Source: Panaeolus papilionaceus
Taxonomy: Eukaryota > Basidiomycota > Agaricomycetes > Agaricales
Reading direction: 5' to 3'
DNA length: 64,000 bases
Assembly: GCA_015501605.1 (NCBI GenBank)
Contig: JADNRZ010000011.1
Location: 1,178,001-1,242,000 of the forward strand
Shown here: positions 32,107-43,231 of the stretch, one piece after another
How the letters are laid out: every line of letters begins with the position of its first letter
Position numbering within the stretch: the stretch's first letter is position 1
The notes under the pieces: generated by a model
Database searches by the model: none
What the model saw: only the letters and a program-made list of their open reading frames with translations
Told to the model about the DNA's origin: nothing
Translations under genes and position numbers: made by a program

Positions 32107-33030
32107 ATGGGCATGTCACAAAGCCAAAATAATGAAGAAGAGATGGAAGAGCACATTCCGTCAGAGGAGGAGGTCGAGGAAGTCAAATCTATTCTCATGA
32201 TCTTCCTACCAAAGGAGTTGGCCGATATCATTACCGACGAAGCGGAGTTCTGGCTTTGTGCTACATCTGAGCACAACTATGGAGGACAACCCTACAGAGT
32301 AGAGGCAGATATGACAACCAATTATGACAAACAACGCTGCTGTGCGATTTCTCCAGAAATGTCAAGCCTAATTCCTCGGCCATTCTTCCATATCAGATGT
32401 GTTAGATTTATCATCTCGAGTCACGACCAGGGGTGGGGTGGAGAGCCAAACTTGCAGGGTATGCTCAATGCTCGTTCCATGCAATGCATGAAAGCTGATA
32501 AGTATGATGGTGACATAGGTGACTACGAAGGGTCGTGGACTTGGTTTGAGGCGAAGATTGTTCGCCCCAAACCTGGAGCTGGAGATGACGAGCCAGTCAG
32601 GGAACCATTCATAATGGGAGACTTGGATATGGACACAGAGCAATGGACCACAACAGTTCAAAACCCATATGCACACAAGCAGAAGGGTGGCACTGAAGAT
32701 TCATACGTTCTGGATGGCAAAGGGGATTCCTGGACAATTCAGCTGAACCTTCGAGCGAATGGAGAGTTTGAAGAGCACGCCGTTGTATGGAGATGGGATG
32801 ATGAATTGGATATCGTCAATGAAAATCGTCGACTGGACGAAGAAGGCATAGGTCAAGGTGCAGGCTTCGTTGAAGCATTGGGTAAAGGTGATCGTATAGC
32901 AGTCATGGCTCGAGCAAGGGTAAGGAGTCCCTGTTCAAGTTTTCGTAACATCTAACTTACCCCCGGCTAGTATCCTGGATGGGTTAACTTCGTGAAATCG
33001 GTCACTATCCAAGTATTTTACTCGATTTGA
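32107..33030 (+). CDS. Fungal PGW-motif family protein, second tandem copy
   Basis: Two exons, 32107-32919 and 32971-33030, give 290 residues. The start at 32107 was preferred to an in-frame upstream ATG at 32035, because M-G-M-S-Q leads directly into the acidic N-terminus. The N-terminal 30 residues are strongly acidic. Motifs shared with the first copy: F-L-P-K-E-L-A-D-I-I, A-E-F-W, W-T-W-F-E-A, G-D-R-I-A-V-M-A-R-A and Y-P-G-W. The intron that splits the R-A/Y-P-G-W junction corresponds to the last intron of copy 1, while copy 1's first intron is absent here, so one copy gained or lost it. The duplication is old. Function unknown; the shared F-L-P-x-E-L segment resembles an F-box-like helix but this is only a guess. 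Confidence 0.75.
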
Positions 33031-35481
33031 ATTCACAAGTATGACGACCGGCAAACGAACGGCCGAGAAAGCTCAGCTGAGCCTGCGCCACTCATGCGAT
33101 CGAACAAGCACCACGTGCGGCGGGAGACTACACGGCGCAGACACGGCGCTAGACTAAGATAGTCGCTTTGAATTCAACATGAAGCGCAGCGCCAAGCGAT
33201 ATGGCGAGTTTCAGATGTAGTCGTTGTAACGATCGTTATCAATCCCAGTATGCACATGTTATAATACTTGTCATTTAATTCGTTGATAGCGAACTATCTA
33301 TTATTCACATTTTACTGCTGCGATATATACAATAATTTGCGCTTGAGTGCAATATTGAGCTACTTATCTCTTGGTGCGTGGCACTGGTAATGCACAGAGC
33401 AACCGATAAGCAGTCGCCAGGCAGTGGGACGCGCGCGCTCCTGTTGAGGCTTTCGATAACGTACAATTTTACGAGAACCTACGAAAAGTAGCGTCTAAGG
33501 GCAACTGTTGATTACAGAGAAACTTATGACTGTTTTGGGATTAGGATGCGGCTCCGAACGATGAGGCAGATAGCTTATCGCTCTGCACATCCGGATTATA
33601 GCCCTCTGGCGAAGCGCAAAAATAAAGCATCGAAGCGCAAAAGATGTCCTCGAGTCGGCAGAAAAAGAGAGATGCCGTGCTTTGTGCTTCGAATGATCAG
33701 CGTTAGCTTATTTAGTGGTGTTTTTACCATTTGCAGTACTCGGACTTCATCGTGGCCTGTAGGTCATCTGGTGCATAAGGATCCTGTCCTGAACCTGTCA
33801 TGAGCGACACCCGGTAAAAATAACACCATGGCTCAAGTAGCGACATCCGAAGTGATCAAAGGCAAACCTATTGACATCATTCCACAGGAACTGTGCTTTA
33901 GCCCGCACTGTCGTTCAGGAACTACACTAACCAAAGTGACAGAACACATCCGAACTATTACTGGACTTGGCTGGATTGTATTGAAGTACTTTCTGCGAGA
34001 ACACTCGAATGGCTATATTCCTCGTTCCAGAGAGCTGCCAGGTGTCTGCGGCCCCCTTGTGTCCGATGCCCGAAACACACACCTACTTTCGCACTCTTGA
34101 CACCGCTTATCTCTCCGAGTTGAGCTCTTGTGTCCAGTACGATGCACGAGACCGCGTGTAGACTCTGTAGAGCGTTGTTCTGGGAATTCATCACCTGATT
34201 TTTCACTACTAGTATCCTCTAGTATCACGGTTTTGCGAACCGCACTGGTCGAAACGACATTCGATACAAAACATTCGATGAAAGCTTGCATTCGTTCACA
34301 CTATCGCCGAGGTGTGTGGACAGGATAAGGCGCCGAGGCCATTCGTATGGCTAGGAACGAGTCAGTTGTAAGTTGTCTCTTTTCGTTGGCTGTGTTCCAG
34401 TAGATATAGATACAAGTGAGCATTCTGCCAAGTAGTATTCTCTATCATTTTAGTCACAATCAGCTACTTACATTCAAAGGACTGAATCCACGGTTTCATC
34501 AACATATGGTTGTGGAAGTAGCCGAGAGCGCCAAGTCTGAGAAGCGTTGATCGTCAACTTTTGATCTAAACATGTCCAAACACCAATTGGGGGAGTGTCA
34601 GCTTCCATGTTGTAAAGCTTCTTTTTGAAAAGCCATTCAAATTGCAAGGTCATATCAATGTGCCGAAAATTTAGCTTCATTATCTTTGACGCAAGCTCGG
34701 GACAATGGTATACATATGTATTAGACCGAATAATACGTGTCGTTGTTACAGAAAATGCTGTAAAATTATTCAAGACAACAGCGTTTGCTGCCTTTTCGAG
34801 CTTAGTTCTCCTCGTTAACATCGCCGCTCATCTCCCGAATACTCACAATGCTTGTTGTTTTCCCCACAGCCTTGCTGTCATTTGGGAGCTATGGAACATT
34901 GGAATGTATTCTACAATCTCCGGAACCACCTACATAGTCACAAATGGATCGATTGGGGTCGGTGTATGGGGGCCTCCAGGTATCCGACAAGATCATGTCA
35001 ATGGACCGACCCGCATGGTACCAAGGCACATTTTTCTACCTCATCCTTTTGGAGATAAAGAGTAAAGGTCGAGATACGGAAAAGTGCAGTCAACCTCTGA
35101 GGAAGCACTAGTTTGGAGCGCCAAGGGAAGGATGACCATGCTCTTCTTCCATCCAAGCCGTTGCCCCAGGTGATCGAATAACTACTGCAATCCAGATCTC
35201 CGTGGTATCTTCATATGCAACCGACATATGGGTGTTGGTCCACTGATCGCGTGCCAACTTCCGATTCAGTGTATACATCATTTTTCAATTAGCGTGTTTG
35301 TTGGAGGCGAGATCTCTGCCACTCTAGGTTGTCATTGGATTGGCACCGCTGTAGGCAGGTGCTTATCTTTTCGCATGGAGCTTACATGGAAGTAGTCTTC
35401 ACGGGTGAATAAATATCTGGGTCACATAACTTTTTACCGCCGCCCTTCTATACCCTTCACTCCTCCCACTTTATTCTGGTG
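33031..35481. other. Long intergenic region, no supported gene
   Basis: About 2.4 kb. The frames at 33828-34100, 34474-34821 (-) and 34625-35065 do not resemble any family and cannot be extended by splicing. GAAGCGCAAAA is repeated twice near 33613 and 33632. Possibly decayed coding sequence. Confidence 0.4.
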
Positions 35482-37872
35482 ATGGAATCGAAACACGAGA
35501 AGGACGTTGAAACGTCCAGTATCCCCTCTGGCAATGCTCCCCGCTACGAATTCTATGACCCCTCCAAAGAGTCTGTTTGGACCCGAGTTGGATTGAGCTT
35601 GGAGTCGTTCAAGCGCGCACCGGGAACCACTGGGTATGCTCACTACTTTGATTTTTCTTCGTTTCGTTACTGAACATGTAATAGTGGACAGGTCGTCGCT
35701 GGAGGCAACAATGTCTCCGACTTGGAACGTGTCCTCGCTGACGCACCCATGCTTCAACAGAAGATGAAGCCCCGCCATCTACAGATGATTGCTGTCGGTT
35801 AGTTGGACTCATGACGTACCTTACAAAGAGCCACGACTGATGTTTTCTCCCCATTAGGTGGTTCCATTGGTACTGGATTGTTCGTCGGATCTGGCTCTGC
35901 CCTTCGCGTCGGTGGCCCCGCCGGTATCCTTATTGCATGGCTTCTCATCGGTGTCATGTTGATCAACGTAACGCAGGTACGTGTCTTCGCTAGCTTGCTG
36001 TCAATGAAATGGCCTCTGACTATGTCTCTAGGCTATTGGTGAAATGTCTATTCTATATCCCGTCTCTGGTGGTTTCTATACTCTGGCAGTTCGATTCTTG
36101 GACCCCTCTTTCGCTTTCGCTATGGGCTGGAACTACGTCTTCCAATGGGCTGTTGTGTTACCTTTGGAAATTACGGTCGCGGGTACAACGGTGCAATATT
36201 GGGGCGAAGACATCATGCCGATAGCAGGATGGATTACCATCTTCTGGGTTGTCATCAGTGCGTTTTTATTATTATGAACAACTTCCCTGTTGATTTACTA
36301 AAATCCTGCCTCACCAATAGCTATCGTCTGTATCTTCGGAACTCTTGGTTTCGCCGAAGAGGAGTTCTGGTCATCATGCCTTAAGCTTCTTGTGGTTGTC
36401 ATGTTCATTTTCATCGGAATGTGAGTAACTCTCTTGCTCGTGTTCTGGATGACTGTATCTTATGATATTTTGTAGTATCTGCATTTGTGGTGGTGGCCCA
36501 TCTGGCAGTGAATATGACAGCTATCTTGGTGGAAAGCACTGGAGTGATCCAGGTGCCTTCGCCAATGGCTTCAAGGGAGTTTGCGCCGTGTTCGTCACCG
36601 CTGCTTTCTCTTTCGCTGGAACTGAACTCGTTGGTCTCGCTGCTTCTGAAACCCCCAACCCCCGTGCCACCATGCCCGCTGCCGTCAAGGGAACTTTCTG
36701 GCGTATTGTAAGTCGCCTTTAGGGTTCTCTCGAGCATTTGCTGACGTCGTTTATTAGACTGTCATTTACGTCACCTCGTTGACAATCATTGGTCTCCTCA
36801 TTCCCTACAATGATGGACGCCTCCTTGGTGCACCAGAGAGCGAAGGTGGTGCTGCTGCTTCACCCTTCGTCATTGCCCTCGACAACGCTCGCATTAAGGG
36901 CCTAAACCGTGAGTCACCCATATTCCTATTTCGTATCCGTCGTATTAATGCTTTACATAGACTTCGTCAACGTCACCATTTGCATTTCCGTCCTTTCCAT
37001 CGGACTTTCTTGCGTTTACGCTGGATCCCGTACCCTCACTGCTCTCGCTGAAACCGGCTATGCCCCCAAGATGTTCGCTTATGGTAAATATATCACCTAA
37101 TTGCCTATCTTTTACCTTTCTAATACTTTAATTCAGTTGACAAGTCTTCCCGCCCTCTCTACTCCGTTATCGTGATCCTCCTTTTCGGAGCCCTTGCCTA
37201 CGTTAACGTTGGTGCTGATGGTGGAACTGTCTGTACGTGCCTGTTTCTTTTTGTGCTCCTTGACACAACTAACCATCCTTCGCCCTTTAGTCGACTGGCT
37301 GTTGGCATTGTCAGGTCTCTCAACCCTCTTCACCTGGCTCTCTATCTGCCTGTGCCACATCCGTTTCCGCCGTGCTTGGGCAGTTCAAGGCCACTCCGTC
37401 GAGGAGCTCCCCTTCAAGGCTCTTGGTGGTGCTTACGGCTCATGGTTCGGTGTTATCCTCATCGTTCTCGTCCTTATTGCCCAATTCTACATTGTAAGTC
37501 ATTCTGTAAAATGAGTATTTGACCGATAACCAACCTCATATCAGGCTATCTGGCCCATTGGTGGCACTGCAGGCATGACTGGCGGTCAAGTCGCTGAGGG
37601 CTTCTTCAAGGTTTACCTTGCTCTCCCTGTCATGATCCTCTTCTACATTATTGGCTATGCCTGGAAGCGCACTCTCCCCCAACGCGCACACGAAATCGAT
37701 CTCGATGTAAGATCCTGTTTCGCCTCTTCACGAGGGCATCAACCTGACTTTCCTTCTTCCTCAGACTGGCCGCAAGAGTTGGCTCACAGTGGAGGAGATG
37801 AGACAATACCGCGCAGAGCGCAGGGCTGCTCCTCTCCATGTCCGCATCTACCGCATGCTGTTCACAAATTAA
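35482..37872 (+). CDS. YAT-family amino-acid permease
   Basis: Twelve exons: 35482-35633, 35685-35797, 35858-35976, 36032-36257, 36321-36420, 36476-36707, 36758-36908, 36961-37083, 37137-37232, 37291-37493, 37545-37706 and 37765-37872, encoding 594 residues. After a polar 85-residue N-terminus comes the family signature [19 protein letters not shown] (helix 1, proton-coupled symport). About twelve hydrophobic helices follow, including [12 protein letters not shown], the conserved F-S-F-A-G-T-E-L region near 270 and A-G-S-R-T-L near 400. It belongs to the fungal plasma-membrane amino-acid/proton symporters (Gap1/Dip5/Agp group); substrate preference cannot be read from sequence. The cytosolic C-terminus is basic, with many Arg. 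All exon junctions keep frame. Confidence 0.93.
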
Positions 37873-39826
37873 GCCACCGTTTTAGTTCGAGGACCTACAG
37901 AGCCTCACTGTATTTGTATACATTTAATGTCCCTCCGACATCACTATTTGCTTTTAGCATTGGGTTCTTTTACGCATGTCATGACATTCTTAATAATAGA
38001 TACCATTTCTTTTTCGACACTCATTCTTGGTGCTGGTGCAGCTTAAGAGGATACGGATGCTTTCCCGGTGTGTACCGTCGGGTACGCTATCGTACCATGC
38101 TTTCCCATATTGCGCTCACTTCCAACTCGATAATGCATCTGTTTCCATCGGCAAAGCAATACCTGGAGTTCTGTGTGGCGTGAATTTGTCATGATTTCGA
38201 TTTCGCTTTTTCACATTGCAAGCAGCTTATCACTGAATCGGAGGCTGGATGTCTGCAATGGACATCCAATGCAGACCTGACATAGTTGATCCGAGATCAC
38301 CTTGTCCGATTGTAATGTGCAGACACTATCATACCAATCGTTAACCAAAAACGAAGGGCTGGGATGGCAAAGCGGCCTATCGACGAGAAACATGTTAGGT
38401 TATCAATATCATGTCTAGAACACAACTACGGCGTGGAACTGGTGAAAGCAAGGCATATGTAAGTGTATTCAGAAGATCCGTGAATGATTGATCACTGTAC
38501 AAAGCCGGTTACTGCGCCGAAGGGAATGGGATTTGTGCAAAACAGACCCATAGAGGTGTGTTGATAGACTTGCCAAGACGATTAGGACGACTGGATCGCG
38601 AACGCACGCACGTAGAACGGAACCACATGCGTGCAATAACACAAGACACGCCGATGTGAAGAGACAAATCCATTCGTGTTTAATGCACGGTACGTGGAAT
38701 AATTCTGAGGAAAGGGTTGCGACGATTTAAAAACACTATTAGCTGCTAAACATCAGGCTGAGATGCTGAAGGAGTACATACCCCAAATGGGCGGCTGTGG
38801 TCCCAGTGTTGCAACCATGTGTTTTGGCTGAGGCTGCGCTTTACGCCCTTTCGCACCGCCTAGGTATGTTGGTATGTTCGAGATGAGATTCGAGATGGGT
38901 GATAGGCCAAGTCCGCCAAGCGCCCAAGGGTGATGGATAACTGTGGATGGGCCCTAGAAAAACGGGGGATGCTTTCCCTAGATATCCGCAATCGCAGCTC
39001 AAGTAACCCTTTGATTTGGTTCTCGACTATTGTCTTTAGCAGATTGGGAACACTTGACGTCGACAATCCGACAGGACCCAGGTGATGCCCGAAGAATGCG
39101 TGGTTTATTATATTAGGACAGGTGGACGTCAATGTGGCCATATCATGATAGGTTGAGAAAACACAGAATCTTGCGCATTGACTGTGTAGCTTATCAGTTG
39201 AACATCCTATCCCTATCATGTAAGATATACATATACAATCTGCATTGGCGGAGCTGCTGGGCTGTGCACCCCCATACTGTCGTCAGTTGGCTAAGGTCAA
39301 ACAATGTCGTATTCGCAGAAGAGCTAGTAGGATGTCTTTTATTCTGTTTTTCGCAAAGGAAAAGGGGTTTGTGAATTGACACAGCCCGACTCACAATTAC
39401 GGTCACTATCATTTTACGCGGTCGCTGGATATTATATTCTTCACCATTTCAAATTGAAGATGATCACGAATTCAGGTGATAATTTGAGGCACGTAAGCAC
39501 ACCCCTTAGCCTTACCGCTCCTAACAGATCTAACTAGGGCCATAGAAAGCAGAAGACAGAGACCAGCGGCTTCAAGCTGCTGGCGTTGGGTGGTGGTTCA
39601 GGTCAAACGGGTGTGGTTCTCAGCTGCGGGTCGTTGAGCGGAGAGCGGGACCCGGTCACCGGTAACCGCACGTTGTTTTGTGACAAGCGCGGAACACGTG
39701 ATGGGAAAATTAGAAGAGGATCAACAAACGATGGTTGACGATTTGGATACCGGAACGCGTCTTTTCCCTAAACCCCCAAATTTTTTTACACACATCCACA
39801 CAACCTCAATCGTATTTTCTTCGACA
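37873..39826. other. Intergenic region with one unassigned frame
   Basis: About 2 kb. A 119-codon minus-strand frame (38860-39219) has amino-acid composition compatible with coding but no recognisable family, no intron support and no homologous neighbour. The final 150 bp precede the H1-like gene. Confidence 0.4.
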
Positions 39827-40616
39827 ATGCCTAGAAAAGCCGCTACAAGTTCTGATGAGCACGCCGCCGAGCCACGTCGTTCGACTCGCATAAAGGAGTT
39901 GCCAAAGGAGGAGCCTGCACCAAAGAAGGCCCCAGCTAAACCCAGAGTCAAGAAGGCAGACAAAGAGGGCGCCGAAAAAGAGGAGAAACCAAAGGCAGCA
40001 CCTAAGAGTAAAAAAAGAAAGGCTGATGATGAGCCAAATGGTGCTAGTGAGAAGGAGGATGCTCCTCCCGCTAAAAAGGTTCGTTATCTCATCAATTACA
40101 TTAGGAATATTACCTCGAAGGTCTAACTTGTTTCGAATCTAACATAGGCCAAGCCTGCTTCCAAGGCTAAACCAGCATCTAGCAAGCCAGCATCAAAGGC
40201 GGTTGCTAAACCTGCGTCAAAGGCTTCAGTGAAGCCCGCTTCCAAGGCTTCTGTTAAACCCGCCTCGAAGGCTGCTAAGCCGGCCTCTCGTGCTGCTTCC
40301 GCTAAACCTGCCTCTCGTGCTGGCTCTAAGAAACCTGCTTCCAAGGTGAGCACCGTTGCGCAATGTGTTTCCCTGTCATATTCGATTATCTGCGAACCGT
40401 GGCACTCCCTGTTTGGCACATATTGACACGAGGCTAATATTTTCCACCAGGCCGAACCACTTGCCGCTGCTGCTAGTGCCAAGGTCGACGCGACGATTGC
40501 TGAAGAACCCGAGGCAGAAGCTGCCGCTGCCACTGATGATGCTGCAAAGGTGAAACCAATTTTTTTTTGGCTTTTGTTGACGTTTTCTAACATGTTTGCG
40601 TCTTTTTTAGGCTTAA
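39827..40616 (+). CDS. Histone H1-tail-like basic nuclear protein
   Basis: Four coding exons: 39827-40078, 40148-40345, 40451-40549 and 40611-40616 (one Ala codon plus stop), giving 184 residues. The protein begins M-P-R-K-A-A, has R-R-S-T-R-I near residue 25, then Lys/Ala/Pro-rich sequence. Exon 2 consists almost entirely of degenerate K-P-A-S-K-A repeats (about ten), the composition of histone H1 C-terminal tails, while exon 3 is acidic and Ala-rich. There is no winged-helix H1 globular domain, so it is not a canonical linker histone. It probably binds DNA or chromatin through charge. An in-frame ATG at 39680 would add 49 unlike residues and is less likely the start. Exon boundaries follow the repeat domains closely. 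Confidence 0.75.
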
Positions 40617-42016
40617 ATCAGGTCTTATCAGTAAATCTTGTGGTCCTTGATGACTGCATTTCACTAAATAAATGCCCATTAGACGTGCAACGAGACGGCT
40701 CTGCTCTTCACGGTTTTTTCTTTGGGCTTCTTATGACTCGTTGATTGTTTTTTGGTGTACTGTGTCTGGGTTTAAAGTGTCCTTACGACTGTCTTCTGCG
40801 AACGGGCCATGCTCTCTGCGATCTCCTCCCTCTTTTACTCCGATACTTCTCTCTCCCCCTCATCGTGGCTTTCGTCCGCTCTGATGCTCTCATATTCACG
40901 ATCTTTCTCTAATCCTCGTCTTTGCTTTCGTGTTGTTGTCCGTAATTGTCTAAGTGTACACACAAAGCTGTATGTTGTACCATTGTAGGTGTACCATGGG
41001 CATGCTCCCAGTGTGGTTCATTAGTCTCATGCGCTCCTTTATCTACCTTTCTCCTTTTTATAAAATTTATTGCATCTTGACCGCTATCTATTTCTTCCTC
41101 TACGTACTACTTCCTTGTCTTGCTTTGTATACCATTCCTCTCCTTCTCACGTTGCAGGCGTGGGTTGGGGTTACGGTCTATATGCATCCTTTTCACCCTT
41201 TCTGACTTTTTCTTGAAAATTTTCTGTATGTAGGCGAACCTGCAACCCTGGCTTTGGGAGACGTTTGGAAACGAAGTTGTGCTCTCAGCGACTCGGTTTA
41301 AGGGTTAGCCATTCGGTTCGCCCTGAATATATCTATGCTCTTTACAATTCTCCCTCTGATTACAGCTGCCGTCATGCTTTGAGGATGCGATTGCAAGCTT
41401 TGACTATATTCGCAAGTGAGTCTTTCAATTTTTTTGGATGACTATAAGTTGCTGAGTATCATTTTAGGTTAACCTCAAACTTGGATTTTAAGGACTAGGC
41501 ATGAGACCTGTAAATCACAAACTTGTCTCGCACAACCACAACCCGTTTGCTCGTGGTTTACCTAGCCTGTCATCATTCATCATCCTTTGGGATCAGTGCT
41601 GAACACCCGGACTTGAAGCATTTTGAGGCGATTGTGCGGCTGACGATAACATCACCAATTTGATTGCTTCCATCTGTTGGTCCTCTCAATTGATTTTGTA
41701 CTCATCCAAGGACGTGCTGTTATATTCATTGTATTTCATTCTGTCATGTTCAGTGGTGGTTCATATTCTGCCAAGCATATACGGACGTCTTGGTCAAGCC
41801 ATGGTAGTCATGGATCACTCCGATAATCAACAAGGCAGGCAGTGTTACAAGTTAAAGCTGTGCGTATAACATGGTCCAACCCACATGGGCTTGCTTACTC
41901 CTGGATTGCTTCAAGCCAAATGATCGTGATTTTGAAAGCATACCCCTGAACGACAACAGAGCAGGCTCATTTCCTGAATCCTCGCACTAAATTGTGTAAT
42001 GTCACAGTATCAGTGT
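40617..42016. other. Intergenic region rich in pyrimidine tracts
   Basis: About 1.4 kb with many CT-rich runs (40790-40900, 41050-41160), probably including the 3' UTR of the H1-like gene and the promoter of the next. Short frames are composition artefacts. No RNA gene identified. Confidence 0.4.
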
Positions 42017-42787
42017 ATGTTTCCCCGGATCTTCTGGCTTGCTATAATTCTGGCGTTGGTTGTCACAACAGGTGTGTTCCCTTGACATATATTTAAACAT
42101 ATAAGCTGATCCTGATCATATGATGTTACTTAATAGATGCCAGCATCGTTACATTATTTCGTGCACAACGACCAGATGACCTTCCCACTGTCAAACTTGA
42201 ACGAGAAGCTGCAACGTTCATTTCTCCCATTGGCCCCGCTGCTGAAACTGGGGTGACTCTGTATGAAATCAAGGAAGTTGAAAGTCGTGTTTTGTGTCAT
42301 TTCACTTGGCCGACCATAACTTGGGCCACAGAAACTTTGGTGTCTCCGCCTACTACTACCACTGGTGAGAACCGATGTTGTGCTCTAGTGAATCGAGCTC
42401 ATTCAAGTCGCATTTTCAGACACAATGGAGCTGGGTGCTTCTATTCATCACGAGAATCACGAACCGTATATAACTAGGCCTCTGCAGCAGCGATACGAGT
42501 TCCCAGGCATCAAGGAAACTTGCTCCTTAGACAAGGACAAAAATGAAGGCGTTTGCGTTGATGTAATACGAATTCCTGTCGTTGGCGATATTTTCACTGG
42601 AGGAGTTGTTCCAAGCGTACTCCCTACGTGGACTGTTACACAAACCATGACATTTACAGGGCCTCCCATACCATTTGCCAATGTTACCTTTACCGATGGA
42701 GTGGCCAATGAAGCCTCAGGTAGAAGACCAAATATTGGAGCATTGGCGGGAATGATTACCGTGGTCTTCTTTGCTTCTTTTGCTTAA
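42017..42787 (+). CDS. Small secreted protein, probably GPI-anchored
   Basis: Exons 42017-42071, 42137-42364 and 42420-42787 encode 216 residues (an in-frame ATG at 41999 could add six). A signal peptide is clear (I-F-W-L-A-I-I-L-A-L-V-V). The mature part is Thr/Pro/Val-rich, with T-I-T-W near the first third, few Cys and an N-V-T glycosylation site near 180. The C-terminus ends in a hydrophobic segment after a small-residue stretch (N-E-A-S-G-R-R-P-N then I-G-A-L-A-G-M-I-T-V-V), as in GPI-anchor signals. Similar small cell-wall proteins are common in agaricomycetes and have no fixed function. No enzymatic domain seen. Confidence 0.65.
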
Positions 42788-42810
42788 AATTACTTCTGTG
42801 TGAACTACTG

Positions 42811-42844
42811 ATTGTCCAATGCATTTCATTGCTGAATGGACAAT
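42811..42844. terminator. 8-bp inverted repeat in the 3' flank
   Basis: ATTGTCCA (42811-42818) and TGGACAAT (42837-42844) can form a stem with an 18-nt loop, 24 bp after the stop codon of the secreted-protein gene and followed by a short T run. It may be a 3' UTR hairpin; a terminator role is uncertain in a eukaryote. Confidence 0.3.
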
Positions 42845-43049
42845 TTTTACATCCCAGCTGTCCACGATGTGACTTATTGATAATTTTAACTTTTTGGTTT
42901 AAAAAACTTGATCTAGTATTTATTATATGAAAGTCCTTGCGCCTCATTCCAGCTTTCTGTTTTCATAACCTTGAAGTTAAATCGTATGATTGTAGAGCAA
43001 ATTTCATGTTCTTCATGAATAATTTATGCCTGGATGCCCGACATGGACG

Positions 43050-43056
43050 TATAAAG
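43050..43056 (+). promoter_or_regulatory. Possible TATA box of the M14 gene
   Basis: TATAAAG occurs 182 bp upstream of the ATG at 43232, in the 444-bp gap after the secreted-protein gene. Consensus and orientation fit, distance is acceptable. Confidence 0.35.
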
Positions 43057-43231
43057 ACCACAGCGAGTCGCGATTATAGTCGGAATGCAACCCCTATTTG
43101 GACTTAGAGTAGTGTGAGATAATCACATATCAAGGGACACCCCCATTTAAGAACTCGGAACTCAGCGCCGTTGATTGGGCTTGTCCTGCTACACCCACCT
43201 TGTCTCCTGCATACCACATCCTCTCAGCGAC

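Noticed and set aside
38860..39219. Minus-strand 119-codon frame as a gene
   Set aside because: Composition is plausible but there is no recognisable family, splicing, or neighbour evidence, so it was left in the intergenic note.
39680..39826. Upstream in-frame ATG for the H1-like protein
   Set aside because: The extra 49 residues are unlike a histone-tail protein and the M-P-R-K start resembles chromatin proteins; no evidence for use of the distal ATG.
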